A DNA stretch of 64,000 nt from Streptomyces formicae. Its GTDB lineage: Bacteria; Actinomycetota; Actinomycetes; Streptomycetales; Streptomycetaceae. Shown here piece by piece: positions 32,643 to 40,542 of this stretch. The stretch spans positions 5,084,001 to 5,148,000 of the forward strand of contig NZ_CP071872.1 in NCBI RefSeq assembly GCF_022647665.1. The letters run 5' to 3'. How positions within the stretch are numbered: position 1 is the first letter of the stretch; every line of letters begins with the position of its first letter. Below the pieces are notes generated by a model. The model ran no database searches. It had not been told where the DNA came from and worked only from the letters and a program-made list of their open reading frames with translations. A program made the position numbers and the translations under genes.

Positions 32643-33404
32643 ATGAGCAACGCAGACATCTTCCTCGGCGAGGTCATCGGGACAGCGATACTGATCCTCT
32701 TCGGCGCGGGCGTGTGCGCCGCGGTCACCTTGCACCACTCCAAGGCGAGAGCCTCCGGATGGATCGTCATCACCTTCGGCTGGGGTTTCGGCGTGCTCGC
32801 GGGCGCGTACACCTCGGCGCCGCTCTCGGGCGGGCACCTCAATCCGGCCGTGACCCTGGGCGTCGCCGTCGACACCGGCGAGTGGAGCAAGGTGCCGCTG
32901 TACATCGCGGCGCAGATGATCGGCGCGGTCCTCGGCGCCGTGCTGGCCTGGCTGGTCTACCACGCGCAGTTCCAGGCCAACTCCGACCGCGAGAACGCCC
33001 GGCCCACCCTCGGGATCTTCGCGACCGCCCCGGAGGTCCGCAATCCCCTCGCGAATCTCGTCACCGAGATCATCGCGACCGCAGCGCTCGTCCTGCCGGT
33101 CCTGGCACTCGGCCGCAACGCAGGCATCGGCATCGGCCCGATCCCCGGCGCGCCCGCCGGGATCTACGGCTCCGGAATCTCGATCCTGCTGGTGTCCCTG
33201 CTGGTCGTCGGCATCGGCCTGTCCCTGGGCGGACCGACCGGCTACGCCATCAACCCGGTCCGCGACCTGGGGCCACGCCTCACCCGCGCGCTGCTGCCCA
33301 TCCCCAGCAAGGGGACGTCCGACTGGGGGTACGCCTGGATCCCCGTGGCCGGGCCGCTGGTGGGCGGTCTCCTGGCGGGCCTCGTCCTCAACGCCGCGTT
33401 CTGA
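32643..33404 (+). CDS. glpF: Glycerol uptake facilitator (aquaglyceroporin, MIP family)
   Basis: This 253-residue channel has six membrane helices and two pore half-helices. The first NPA motif is intact (GGHLNPAVTLGV); the second reads INPVRDLGPR, keeping Asn and the D-x-G-P-R glycerol-facilitator signature but with Val for Ala. It brings glycerol into the cell for the kinase encoded 109 bp downstream. ATG 32643 has aggag upstream; an in-frame ORF extends earlier but without a ribosome-binding site. No GylR-type regulator is adjacent, so regulation is unclear. Confidence 0.94.
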   Translation: MSNADIFLGEVIGTAILILFGAGVCAAVTLHHSKARASGWIVITFGWGFGVLAGAYTSAPLSGGHLNPAVTLGVAVDTGEWSKVPLYIAAQMIGAVLGAVLAWLVYHAQFQANSDRENARPTLGIFATAPEVRNPLANLVTEIIATAALVLPVLALGRNAGIGIGPIPGAPAGIYGSGISILLVSLLVVGIGLSLGGPTGYAINPVRDLGPRLTRALLPIPSKGTSDWGYAWIPVAGPLVGGLLAGLVLNAAF

Positions 33405-33512
33405 CCGTAACGTTCCGAGAGCAGCGATCAGCACACAGTGATCAGCCTGCAGTCATCAGCAAGCAGCGCTCCGACAGCAGCACCGAGCAGCACTTTCCTA
33501 CAAGGGGACGTC

Positions 33513-35033
33513 ATGACGGACACCTCCCAGAAATTCGTCGCCGCGATCGACCAGGGCACCACGTCGAGCCGCTGCATGATCTTCGACCAGGACGGCGCCG
33601 TCGTCGCCGTCGACCAGCGCGAGCACCGTCAGATCTTCCCCAAGCCCGGCTGGGTCGAACACGACGCGACCGAGATCTGGTCGAAGGTCCAGGCCGTGGT
33701 CGCGGGGGCGCTGGCCAAGGCCGGGCTGCGGGCCGGGCAGCTCAGCGCGCTCGGCATCACCAACCAGCGCGAGACGACCGTGCTGTGGGACCGAGCCACG
33801 GGCAAGCCCGTGCACAACGCGATCGTCTGGCAGGACACGCGGACGACGGCGCTGTGCGCCGAACTCGGCGGAGCGGACGGGCAGGACCGTTTCCGCGATG
33901 CGACCGGGCTGCCCCTCGCCAGCTACTTCTCCGGCCCCAAGGCGGCATGGCTGCTGGACAACGTGCCCGGGCTGCGCGGCAGGGCGGAGCGCGGCGAGAT
34001 CGCGTTCGGCACCATCGACTCCTGGCTGATCTGGAACCTCACCGGCGGCACGGACGGCGGTGTGCACGTCACCGATGTCACCAACGCCTCGCGCACCATG
34101 CTGATGAACCTGGAGACCCTCCGGTGGGACCCCTCGATCCTGGCGGCGATGAAGGTGCCCGAGTCGGTGCTCCCGGAGATCCGGTCATCGGCCGAGGTGT
34201 ACGGAACGGCCACCGGGCAGCTCGACGGTGTGCCGGTGGCCTCCGCGCTCGGCGACCAGCAGGCGGCGGTCTTCGGCCAGGCGTGCTACGACACGGGCAC
34301 GGCGAAGAACACGTACGGCACAGGGAGTTTCCTGCTGCTCAACACGGGAAGCCGACCGGTCCCGTCGAAGAGCGGACTGATCACCACACTCGGCTACAAG
34401 ATCGGTGACGAGGCTCCGGTCTACTGCCTGGAGGGGTCGATCGCGATCACCGGAGCCCTGGTGCAGTGGTTCCGTGACCAGCTCGGGATCATCCGCAGCG
34501 CGGACGAGATCGAGACGCTGGCGGCGAGCGTGGACGACAACGGCGGGGCGTACATCGTGCCGGCGTTCTCCGGTCTGTACGCGCCGTACTGGCGGGCCGA
34601 CGCCCGCGGCGTCATCACCGGGCTGACCCGGTACGTCACCAAGGCGCATCTGGCGCGGGCGGTGCTGGAAGCGACGAGCTGGCAGACGCGCGAGGTCGTG
34701 GACGCCATGTACCAGGATTCGGGCGTGCCGATCACGACGCTGAAGGTCGACGGCGGAATGACCGCCAACCAGCTGCTGATGCAGCATCAGGCGGATGTCC
34801 TCGGCGTGCCCGTGATCAGGCCGAAGGTGGCGGAGACGACCTGTCTGGGCGCGGCGTACGCGGCCGGCCTCGCCACCGGAGTGTGGGGCGGCCTGGACGA
34901 GCTGAAGACGCACTGGCAGATCGATGCCGAGTGGTCGCCGCGGATGGGCGCGGAGACCAGGGAGCGGGAGTACGACAACTGGCGCAAGGCCGTGGAGCGC
35001 AGCTTCGGCTGGAACGAGGAGGGCGGCGCGTAA
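33513..35033 (+). CDS. glpK: Glycerol kinase
   Basis: This 506-residue FGGY-family kinase phosphorylates glycerol to sn-glycerol 3-phosphate, trapping what GlpF imports. The N-terminus has FVAAIDQGTTSSRCMIFD, then the substrate-binding AIVWQDTRT, the central LGDQQAAVFGQACY and the FGGY-type signature MTANQLLMQHQADVLGVPVI. Length and motifs are complete. ATG 33513 follows aagggg. It is probably co-transcribed with glpF and ends in a strong terminator. No glycerol-3-phosphate dehydrogenase follows, unlike the gyl operon of S. coelicolor, so this is likely an additional glpFK set. Confidence 0.96.
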   Translation: MTDTSQKFVAAIDQGTTSSRCMIFDQDGAVVAVDQREHRQIFPKPGWVEHDATEIWSKVQAVVAGALAKAGLRAGQLSALGITNQRETTVLWDRATGKPVHNAIVWQDTRTTALCAELGGADGQDRFRDATGLPLASYFSGPKAAWLLDNVPGLRGRAERGEIAFGTIDSWLIWNLTGGTDGGVHVTDVTNASRTMLMNLETLRWDPSILAAMKVPESVLPEIRSSAEVYGTATGQLDGVPVASALGDQQAAVFGQACYDTGTAKNTYGTGSFLLLNTGSRPVPSKSGLITTLGYKIGDEAPVYCLEGSIAITGALVQWFRDQLGIIRSADEIETLAASVDDNGGAYIVPAFSGLYAPYWRADARGVITGLTRYVTKAHLARAVLEATSWQTREVVDAMYQDSGVPITTLKVDGGMTANQLLMQHQADVLGVPVIRPKVAETTCLGAAYAAGLATGVWGGLDELKTHWQIDAEWSPRMGAETREREYDNWRKAVERSFGWNEEGGA

Positions 35034-35074
35034 CCCTGTTGTGGTCGGTGACTCCCGTGTCCCGATGAGCCGCG

Positions 35075-35104
35075 GTCCGTACCCCTGTCGGTAGGGGTAC
35101 GGAC
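35075..35104. terminator. Terminator between glpK and cvnD
   Basis: A 12-bp perfect stem (gtccgtacccct / aggggtacggac) with a 6-nt loop lies between convergent genes, 41 bp after glpK. Confidence 0.9.
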
Positions 35105-35108
35105 AGTG

Positions 35109-35720
35109 TCAGGTCGTGGCGGGCTCGCGCTCCCGGGTGGAGCGGACCAGGGCGTGCTCCACCACCGCCACCAGCACCGACTTCACCGACTCGCGCTCCC
35201 GGGCGTCGCACAACATCAGCGGCACCTCGGGGTCGAGGTCGAGCGCGGCCCGTACCGTGTCGATGGGGAAGCGGTCCGCGCCGTCGAAGCAGTTGACGCC
35301 GACGGTGAACGGGATCCCGCGGCGTTCGAAGTAGTCGATGGCCGCGAAGGAGTCCTCCAGACGGCGTGTGTCGGCCAGGACCACGGCGCCGAGTGCGCCC
35401 TGGGCGAGTTCGTCCCAGAGGAACCAGAAGCGGTCCTGGCCGGGCGTGCCGAAGAGATAGAGCACGAGGTCGTCGCGGACGGTGATCCGGCCGAAGTCCA
35501 TGGCGACGGTGGTCGTGCCCTTCGACTCGACGCCGTCGAGATCGTCGACGGGCCGGCCGGCCTCGCTGAGGGTCTCCTCGGTGCGCAGCGGTCTGATCTC
35601 GCTGACAGCACCGACGAGCGTCGTCTTGCCGACCCCGAAGCCACCCGCCACCAGGAGCTTCAGCGTCACCGGCTCGACCGGCCGCTGCGAGCCCGTGCGG
35701 CTAGAGCGCCCGAAGACCAT
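35109..35720 (-). CDS. cvnD: Conservon GTPase CvnD (MglA/Ras-like)
   Basis: This 203-residue small GTP-binding protein carries the P-loop GGFGVGKTTLV (Lys32), switch-II GTPGQDRF and the guanine-specificity region VNCFDGADRF. It is the output GTPase of a conservon, a four-gene unit repeated many times in Streptomyces and likened to eukaryotic GPCR-G-protein modules. ATG 35720 overlaps the end of cvnC by 20 nt and has gaggtg upstream. It is membrane-recruited by its partners rather than by its own helix. Confidence 0.94.
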   Translation of the reverse strand: MVFGRSSRTGSQRPVEPVTLKLLVAGGFGVGKTTLVGAVSEIRPLRTEETLSEAGRPVDDLDGVESKGTTTVAMDFGRITVRDDLVLYLFGTPGQDRFWFLWDELAQGALGAVVLADTRRLEDSFAAIDYFERRGIPFTVGVNCFDGADRFPIDTVRAALDLDPEVPLMLCDARERESVKSVLVAVVEHALVRSTREREPATT

Positions 35721-36237
35721 TGATCACCTCGCGCAGAATGCTCACATCCGGCAACTCGGCCGGCGGAACGGGACGGGTTACGTGGACGAGTGCGTCCTCG
35801 ACGAGGTCACCGACGAGGACCCGGACCACCCCGACGGGGAGGTCGAGTCCGGCGGCGAGCTCGGCGATGGACTGCGGAACGGTGCTGCAGCGTTCGATGA
35901 TCTCGACGTGCTCGGGCGAGAGCGTCTGGTCCCCGCCCGGGTTGTCGGCGGCCGGTTCGGGGACGACGAGCGCGATCAGATCGAGACGGTGCCGGGTCGC
36001 GCTGCTCGTACGGCCGCGGGTCATGGCATACGGACGGACCACCGGTCCCGCATCGTCGTCGAACCAGTGGGGTGCCTGCTGGGCGTCCTGCCCAGAGCCT
36101 TGTCCCGGGCTTTGTCCGGAGCTTTGTCCGGAGCCTCGTCCCCCGTCTCGTCCGGCGTTCTGGTATCCGGCGTCTCGCCCTGCGTCTCGTCCGGGGTCTC
36201 GCCCGGAGTGTCCGGCGCGTTGTCCGGCGTCATTCAT
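35701..36237 (-). CDS. cvnC: Conservon protein CvnC (DUF742)
   Basis: The 178-residue protein starts with a Gly/Asp/Gln-rich disordered arm (about 55 residues with repeated GRDAGRD and GQSSGQSPGQ) and then a DUF742 winged-helix domain (VRPYAMTRGRT, STVPQSIAELAAGLDLPVGV, GDLVEDALVHVTRP). It has no known enzymatic activity and links CvnA/B to CvnD. It begins 16 bp after cvnB. The repetitive arm varies widely between conservons. Confidence 0.93.
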   Translation of the reverse strand: MNDAGQRAGHSGRDPGRDAGRDAGYQNAGRDGGRGSGQSSGQSPGQGSGQDAQQAPHWFDDDAGPVVRPYAMTRGRTSSATRHRLDLIALVVPEPAADNPGGDQTLSPEHVEIIERCSTVPQSIAELAAGLDLPVGVVRVLVGDLVEDALVHVTRPVPPAELPDVSILREVINGLRAL

Positions 36238-36253
36238 GATTCATGCCATTCAC

Positions 36254-36688
36254 TCACCCTCCGGAGGTCAGCCCGGTCCGTGGTGCCGTGGCGAGGTGGA
36301 CGCCCACCCGCTTGACCATCAGCGTCATCTCGTACGCGACCTGGCCGACGTCCGAGTCGGAGTCGGCCAGCACGGCGAGACAGCTGCCGTCGCCCGCCGC
36401 GGTGACGAAGAGGAAGGCGTCGTCGAGCTCGACGACGGTCTGCCGGACCTGCCCCACGTCGAAGTGGCGGCCCACGCCCTTGGCGAGGCTGTGGAATCCG
36501 GAGGCGACGGCGGCGAGGTGCTCGCCGTCCTCTCGGGTGAGGTCCTTGGACCTGCCGGTCGCGAGGCCGTCGCTGGAGAGCACCAGCGCCTTGCGGATGG
36601 AGCCGACCCGCTCGACCAGCTCGTCCAGGAGCCAGTTGAGCTCGCCGCCCCCGGCGGTGTCGTCTGCTGCGGCGTTCGGTGCGGTCAT
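36254..36688 (-). CDS. cvnB: Conservon protein CvnB (roadblock/LC7)
   Basis: This 144-residue roadblock/LC7 domain protein (LNWLLDELVERVGSIRKALV, SSDGLATGRSKDLTREDGEH, AVLADSDSDVGQVAYEMTLM) probably acts as GTPase-activating or scaffold partner of CvnD, as MglB does for MglA. Its ATG overlaps the cvnA stop by 4 nt, coupling the two. Confidence 0.94.
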   Translation of the reverse strand: MTAPNAAADDTAGGGELNWLLDELVERVGSIRKALVLSSDGLATGRSKDLTREDGEHLAAVASGFHSLAKGVGRHFDVGQVRQTVVELDDAFLFVTAAGDGSCLAVLADSDSDVGQVAYEMTLMVKRVGVHLATAPRTGLTSGG

Positions 36689-39510
36689 CGACCGTTCTCC
36701 TCCGGTGTGGATCCGTGTGCTGTTCCGGCGGTACCGCCGGGGCCGGTGGCGTCCTCGGCGTTGTGCCGGCGGCCGCGCTGCCAGCCCCGCTGCATCGCGG
36801 CCATGCGCTCGCGTACTTCTTCCGCGTCACGTTCGATGTCCGGCCCGTCCGCCGATGCACCGCCGGCGGACGCGGAGGCGGCGCGGCCCGCGGACGCGTC
36901 CGCGCGGAGCTGCGGCGCGAGGCTGGCCTGGCGCACACGGCGGGGCAGACCGCCGCTGCTCGCCGCGGAGCCCCCGTCCCTGGCCCGAGCCTTCTCGCCG
37001 CTCGGGGCCCTGTCCGCGGCCGGGGCCTTCTCCGCGGCAGAGGCTGTCTCCGCGGCGTCCGCGGTCCGGCCGAAGGACGAGGTCCGGCTGGGGGCAGGAT
37101 GGGCGCGCCCCGGCTCGTCCACTCGGCGGCCGTTGTCGCTGACCAGGGTCGGGGGCGTCCGGCGGGGCAGCGGAATGGGGCCCGTCGGGCGCGGGCCGCT
37201 GCCGCGCGGCCGCTCCGGCACCTGGCCGGACGCCTGCTGGTGCTGCTCGTCGGACGGCGTGCGCAGGAAGTCACGGGCGCGGAACAGCCCGCCGCGCTCG
37301 CTCTCCGTGTCCTCGATGTCGGCGGCGGAGTCGATCACTCCGATGGACTCGATCGTGTCGATGCCGCCGAGCGCAGGGCGGTCGTCGAAGCCCAGCGCGC
37401 CGACGGGGGGCTCCAGTTCGACGGGGCCGTCGAGCACAGGGCCGTCGAGCACCGAGGGACTGGTGAGTCCCGTGGGCACCTTGGACAGGGCGACCGGCCT
37501 GCCGCCGTCGGAACGGCGCCTGTCGCGACCCCTGTCCGGCGCCCCCTCGCGGTCGATACGGCCGCTCTTGCGGTCGTTCACACGGTCGAGGCGGAATCCC
37601 GTCCCCTCCGTGTCCGGTGCGTCGGTGAGGAGCGTGGCCGGGATGAAGACGACCGCGGTCGTGCCTCCGTACGGCGAAGGCTGCAGCGAGATCCGGACGT
37701 TCTGCCGCTGGGCCAGCCGGCTGACGACGAACAGGCCGAGGCGGTCGGTGTCGGAGAGCTCGAACTCGGGGGTCTCGGCGAGCCGGAGGTTCGCGTCGAG
37801 CAGCGCCTCGGGCGTCATGCCGAGTCCGCGGTCGTGGATCTCCAGGGTGAAGCCGTTGGCGACCCGCTCGCCGTGCACCTGCACGGCGGTGTGCGGGGGC
37901 GAGAAGACCGTGGCGTTCTCCAGCAGTTCCGCGATCAGGTGAGTGAGGTCCGCGACCGCGGCTCCGCCCACGCCGATCCGCGGAAGCCGCCGGACCTCGA
38001 TGCGCTCGTAGTCCTCGACCTCGGCGACCGCCGCGCGCACGACGTCCATGAGCTGGATGGGTTTGCGCCACTGGCGGGACGGGGCGGCACCGGAGAGGAT
38101 CACGAGGCCCTCGGCGTGCCGGCGCATGCGCGTCGTGAGGTGGTCGAGCCGGAAGAGGTCGGCCAGCTCCTCGCTGTCCTCGGTGCGCCGCTCCATCGCG
38201 TCGAGCAGCGTCAACTGGCGGTGGAGCAGCACCTGGTTGCGGCGGGCGAGGTTGACGAAGACCTCCGAGACACCGCGGCGCACGTCGGCCTGTCTGACGG
38301 CGGCTTCGACCGCGGCCCGCTGGAGGGTGTTGAGCGCCTGGCCGACCTGGCCTATCTCGTCCTTCTCGTATTCGAGTTGCGGCGCTTCGGTCCCGATGTC
38401 GACCGTCTCACCGGCGGCGAGCCTGCGCATGACGCTCGGCAGGCGGACGCCGGAGACCTCGTGCGCCTCCTTGCGGAGCCGGGAGAGCGCGCGGGCGAGA
38501 TCGCGGCCGATGCGTACGGAGACGACGACGGAGACCAGCAGCGCGAGGAAGCCGAGCACGCCGGCCACTCCGGCCCTGACGAGGACGTCGTACGCGGCAG
38601 GCTCGACACGGTCCTGGTAGCGGTTGCCCGCCTCGGTGCTCTGCCGGGCGAGGTCGTCCAGAACGGGGGTCGCCTGCTCCTCCCACCACGGCGCGTCGAT
38701 GGCACGCGGGTACTTGGTGGGGCCGCCGGCGATCAGCCTTTCCTCTGCCTCACGCAGCGGCTGGGTGTCGGGGCTGCGCCAGTACCTTTCGAGGATCTCC
38801 CGCTCGGACGAGGGCAGGACTTCGAGGCTGATCTCGTACAGCAGCGCGCGGTTGGCGGCGAGGTCGGAGATCGCGCGGATTTCCGCAGCGGTGATCCGGC
38901 GTGTGATCAGCGCGGAGGTGACGAGTGCGTCCTCACGGGCGAGCAGTTCGCGGGCGCGGCTCACCCCGACGAGGGCACGGCCCTGCTTCTCCAGTTCCAC
39001 GTCCTCCAGTGCGTGGAGGGAGGTGAGGAAGGTGTGGCAGGGGTCGACGAGCCGGTTGTAGAACTCGAGCGCCTGGGCGCGGGTGATGGCGCTCTTCTCG
39101 ACGTTGCGGCGCAGCGAGCCGAGTCCGTCGAGCGCGTCGACGAGCGAATCGAGCCGCTGCGACACATCGGGCCGGATCGAGTCGCGTACACCGGAGTCGT
39201 CGGCGCTGTCACGGATTTCGGACACGGCCGCGTCGGTGGCGGCGCGGTGGCGGCGCAACGTGGTCAGGGCGTCGGATGCGCGCGGGTCCGCGAGGTAGAT
39301 CAGGGTCTGGCGGCGTTCCTTCTGGATGACGCGGACGGTGTCCTCGACGGGATGGCCGACTTTGCCGATGATGTAGCCGACGTCCAGGAGCTGCTTGGCT
39401 TCCTGGCCGGTGAGTGCGGTCGCGAATCCCCACAGCGCGGTGAGGGACACGAGCGGCACGAGCAGCAGCGCCACGATCTTCCTGCGGATGGACTTCCCGC
39501 GAAAGCGCAT
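36685..39510 (-). CDS. cvnA: Conservon sensor CvnA (NIT domain, HAMP, HATPase)
   Basis: This 941-residue membrane sensor has a first membrane helix (IVALLLVPLVSLTALWGFAT), a 300-residue extracytoplasmic helical NIT-type domain, and a second helix (VAGVLGFLALLVSVVVSV). A HAMP/coiled-coil linker follows, then a histidine-kinase-like ATPase with N box AELLENATVFSPP, G1 box HDRGLGM and G2 box RLGLFVVSRLA. The C-terminal 320 residues are Pro/Ser/Ala-rich and disordered. A normal phosphoacceptor histidine box is not evident, as for other CvnA proteins. ATG 39510 has gggggagg upstream and the next gene is coupled, giving the full cvnABCD order. Confidence 0.93.
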   Translation of the reverse strand: MRFRGKSIRRKIVALLLVPLVSLTALWGFATALTGQEAKQLLDVGYIIGKVGHPVEDTVRVIQKERRQTLIYLADPRASDALTTLRRHRAATDAAVSEIRDSADDSGVRDSIRPDVSQRLDSLVDALDGLGSLRRNVEKSAITRAQALEFYNRLVDPCHTFLTSLHALEDVELEKQGRALVGVSRARELLAREDALVTSALITRRITAAEIRAISDLAANRALLYEISLEVLPSSEREILERYWRSPDTQPLREAEERLIAGGPTKYPRAIDAPWWEEQATPVLDDLARQSTEAGNRYQDRVEPAAYDVLVRAGVAGVLGFLALLVSVVVSVRIGRDLARALSRLRKEAHEVSGVRLPSVMRRLAAGETVDIGTEAPQLEYEKDEIGQVGQALNTLQRAAVEAAVRQADVRRGVSEVFVNLARRNQVLLHRQLTLLDAMERRTEDSEELADLFRLDHLTTRMRRHAEGLVILSGAAPSRQWRKPIQLMDVVRAAVAEVEDYERIEVRRLPRIGVGGAAVADLTHLIAELLENATVFSPPHTAVQVHGERVANGFTLEIHDRGLGMTPEALLDANLRLAETPEFELSDTDRLGLFVVSRLAQRQNVRISLQPSPYGGTTAVVFIPATLLTDAPDTEGTGFRLDRVNDRKSGRIDREGAPDRGRDRRRSDGGRPVALSKVPTGLTSPSVLDGPVLDGPVELEPPVGALGFDDRPALGGIDTIESIGVIDSAADIEDTESERGGLFRARDFLRTPSDEQHQQASGQVPERPRGSGPRPTGPIPLPRRTPPTLVSDNGRRVDEPGRAHPAPSRTSSFGRTADAAETASAAEKAPAADRAPSGEKARARDGGSAASSGGLPRRVRQASLAPQLRADASAGRAASASAGGASADGPDIERDAEEVRERMAAMQRGWQRGRRHNAEDATGPGGTAGTAHGSTPEENGR

Positions 39511-39996
39511 GGCCTCCCCCAGATCGGCGCCCGCTGCGGGCGGGCGGTGATTCCGCTTGCGTTTTCCGTCAACTTGCGTCGACAACCGTCAACAAACGGC
39601 GCGAGCCTACTACTGACGCACTGGCAACTCGAAGACACGTCCGGACGATTTTCAGCCGTGAGGTGGCGCGTTGATCATGAGTTGTCCTGGTATTCGGGGA
39701 GTTGGACCACGCTGGTGTGGCCCAGGACACCCGGCAGAACGCAGCATTCCGTTCCCGAATGGATGGCTGGAATTCTTCGTACCGTGGGAATCTTCGGCGG
39801 GAGTCGTTCGTCTTCCTGTGCGGGGAGCAGGAGTTGACGGGGCTGCGGTGGTTTCAGCGGCTCCGCCTGCGTCGCCGACGTCGGCACGGCCGACACACGG
39901 CGGACGCACGGCCGATGCCTCGGGACACGGCGTAAAGGCGCTGAAATCCGGGCAGGCACCCTGCAGTCGGACAGTGGTGGGGAGTGAACGAGGACC
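39511..39996. other. 486-bp intergenic region with no supported gene
   Basis: It lies between the divergent cvnA and small membrane protein genes and must hold their promoters. On the minus strand a TAGGCT -10-like element (39604-39609) and two TTGACG hexamers are visible near cvnA. Short frames here have poor codon bias and no ribosome-binding sites. Confidence 0.6.
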
Positions 39997-40416
39997 ATGG
40001 CTACGGCGGATGAGACGGGTGTGCGGGGGCAGCTCTGGTTGGAGGAGCCGGCCATCCGGCGGCGGATGCCTGATCCGGTGCGCACATCGGCTGTGCGTGC
40101 GGTGATAATCGCGGCGGTGACGCTGATTCAGGCGATGGTTGCGTTCCTCTTCAGCCTCACGGGCTCATGGCTGGCGTTTCCGATGGTGCTCGGCAGCGTG
40201 GGCAGCACGGTCGTGGCGACGTGGGCGGTCCTCGACGTCTGGGTGACCCGCCAGGTGTGGAACCAGCGGCATGGGGTCGTCTCGGTGCCGAGCAGCACGG
40301 CGCGTCAGCTCAGACGCGAACGGCGCAGGCAGCGCCGGGCGGCGCGGACCGCGGCGCGTGAGGCCGCGCGGATACGGAGTCGGGGCACGGGCGGCGGCAG
40401 GCTGTCGGAGGCCTGA
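39997..40416 (+). CDS. Small two-helix membrane protein of unknown function
   Basis: The 139-residue protein has two closely spaced hydrophobic helices (AVIIAAVTLIQAMVAFLFSL and FPMVLGSVGSTVVATWAVLD) and a strongly basic C-terminal tail (RQLRRERRRQRRAARTAARE) that should lie in the cytoplasm and could bind nucleic acid or acidic lipids. ATG 39997 is preceded by gagtgaacgagg. It converges on the condensin-like operon, with a strong terminator between. I do not recognise the family. Confidence 0.8.
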   Translation: MATADETGVRGQLWLEEPAIRRRMPDPVRTSAVRAVIIAAVTLIQAMVAFLFSLTGSWLAFPMVLGSVGSTVVATWAVLDVWVTRQVWNQRHGVVSVPSSTARQLRRERRRQRRAARTAAREAARIRSRGTGGGRLSEA

Positions 40417-40490
40417 CCACTCGCCCGGTGCCCCTGTGGGGCGTTCGCGTTGGCGCGGGGCGTTGGCGTGGGGCCGCTGCGAGCCGTTGC

Positions 40491-40533
40491 TCGCCGGTCC
40501 CGTGGCGCCGGTTTCGCGCCACGGGACCGGCGA
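40491..40533. terminator. Very strong terminator of the condensin-like operon
   Basis: An 18-bp perfect stem (tcgccggtcccgtggcgc and its complement) with a 7-nt loop ends 10 bp before the stop of the SMC-like gene and about 75 bp after the converging small gene. Confidence 0.9.
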
Positions 40534-40542
40534 CCGGCCGGC

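Noticed and set aside
39671..40105. Frame starting in the cvnA upstream gap
   Set aside because: Poor codon bias, no ribosome-binding site, and it overlaps a better small-membrane-protein frame.
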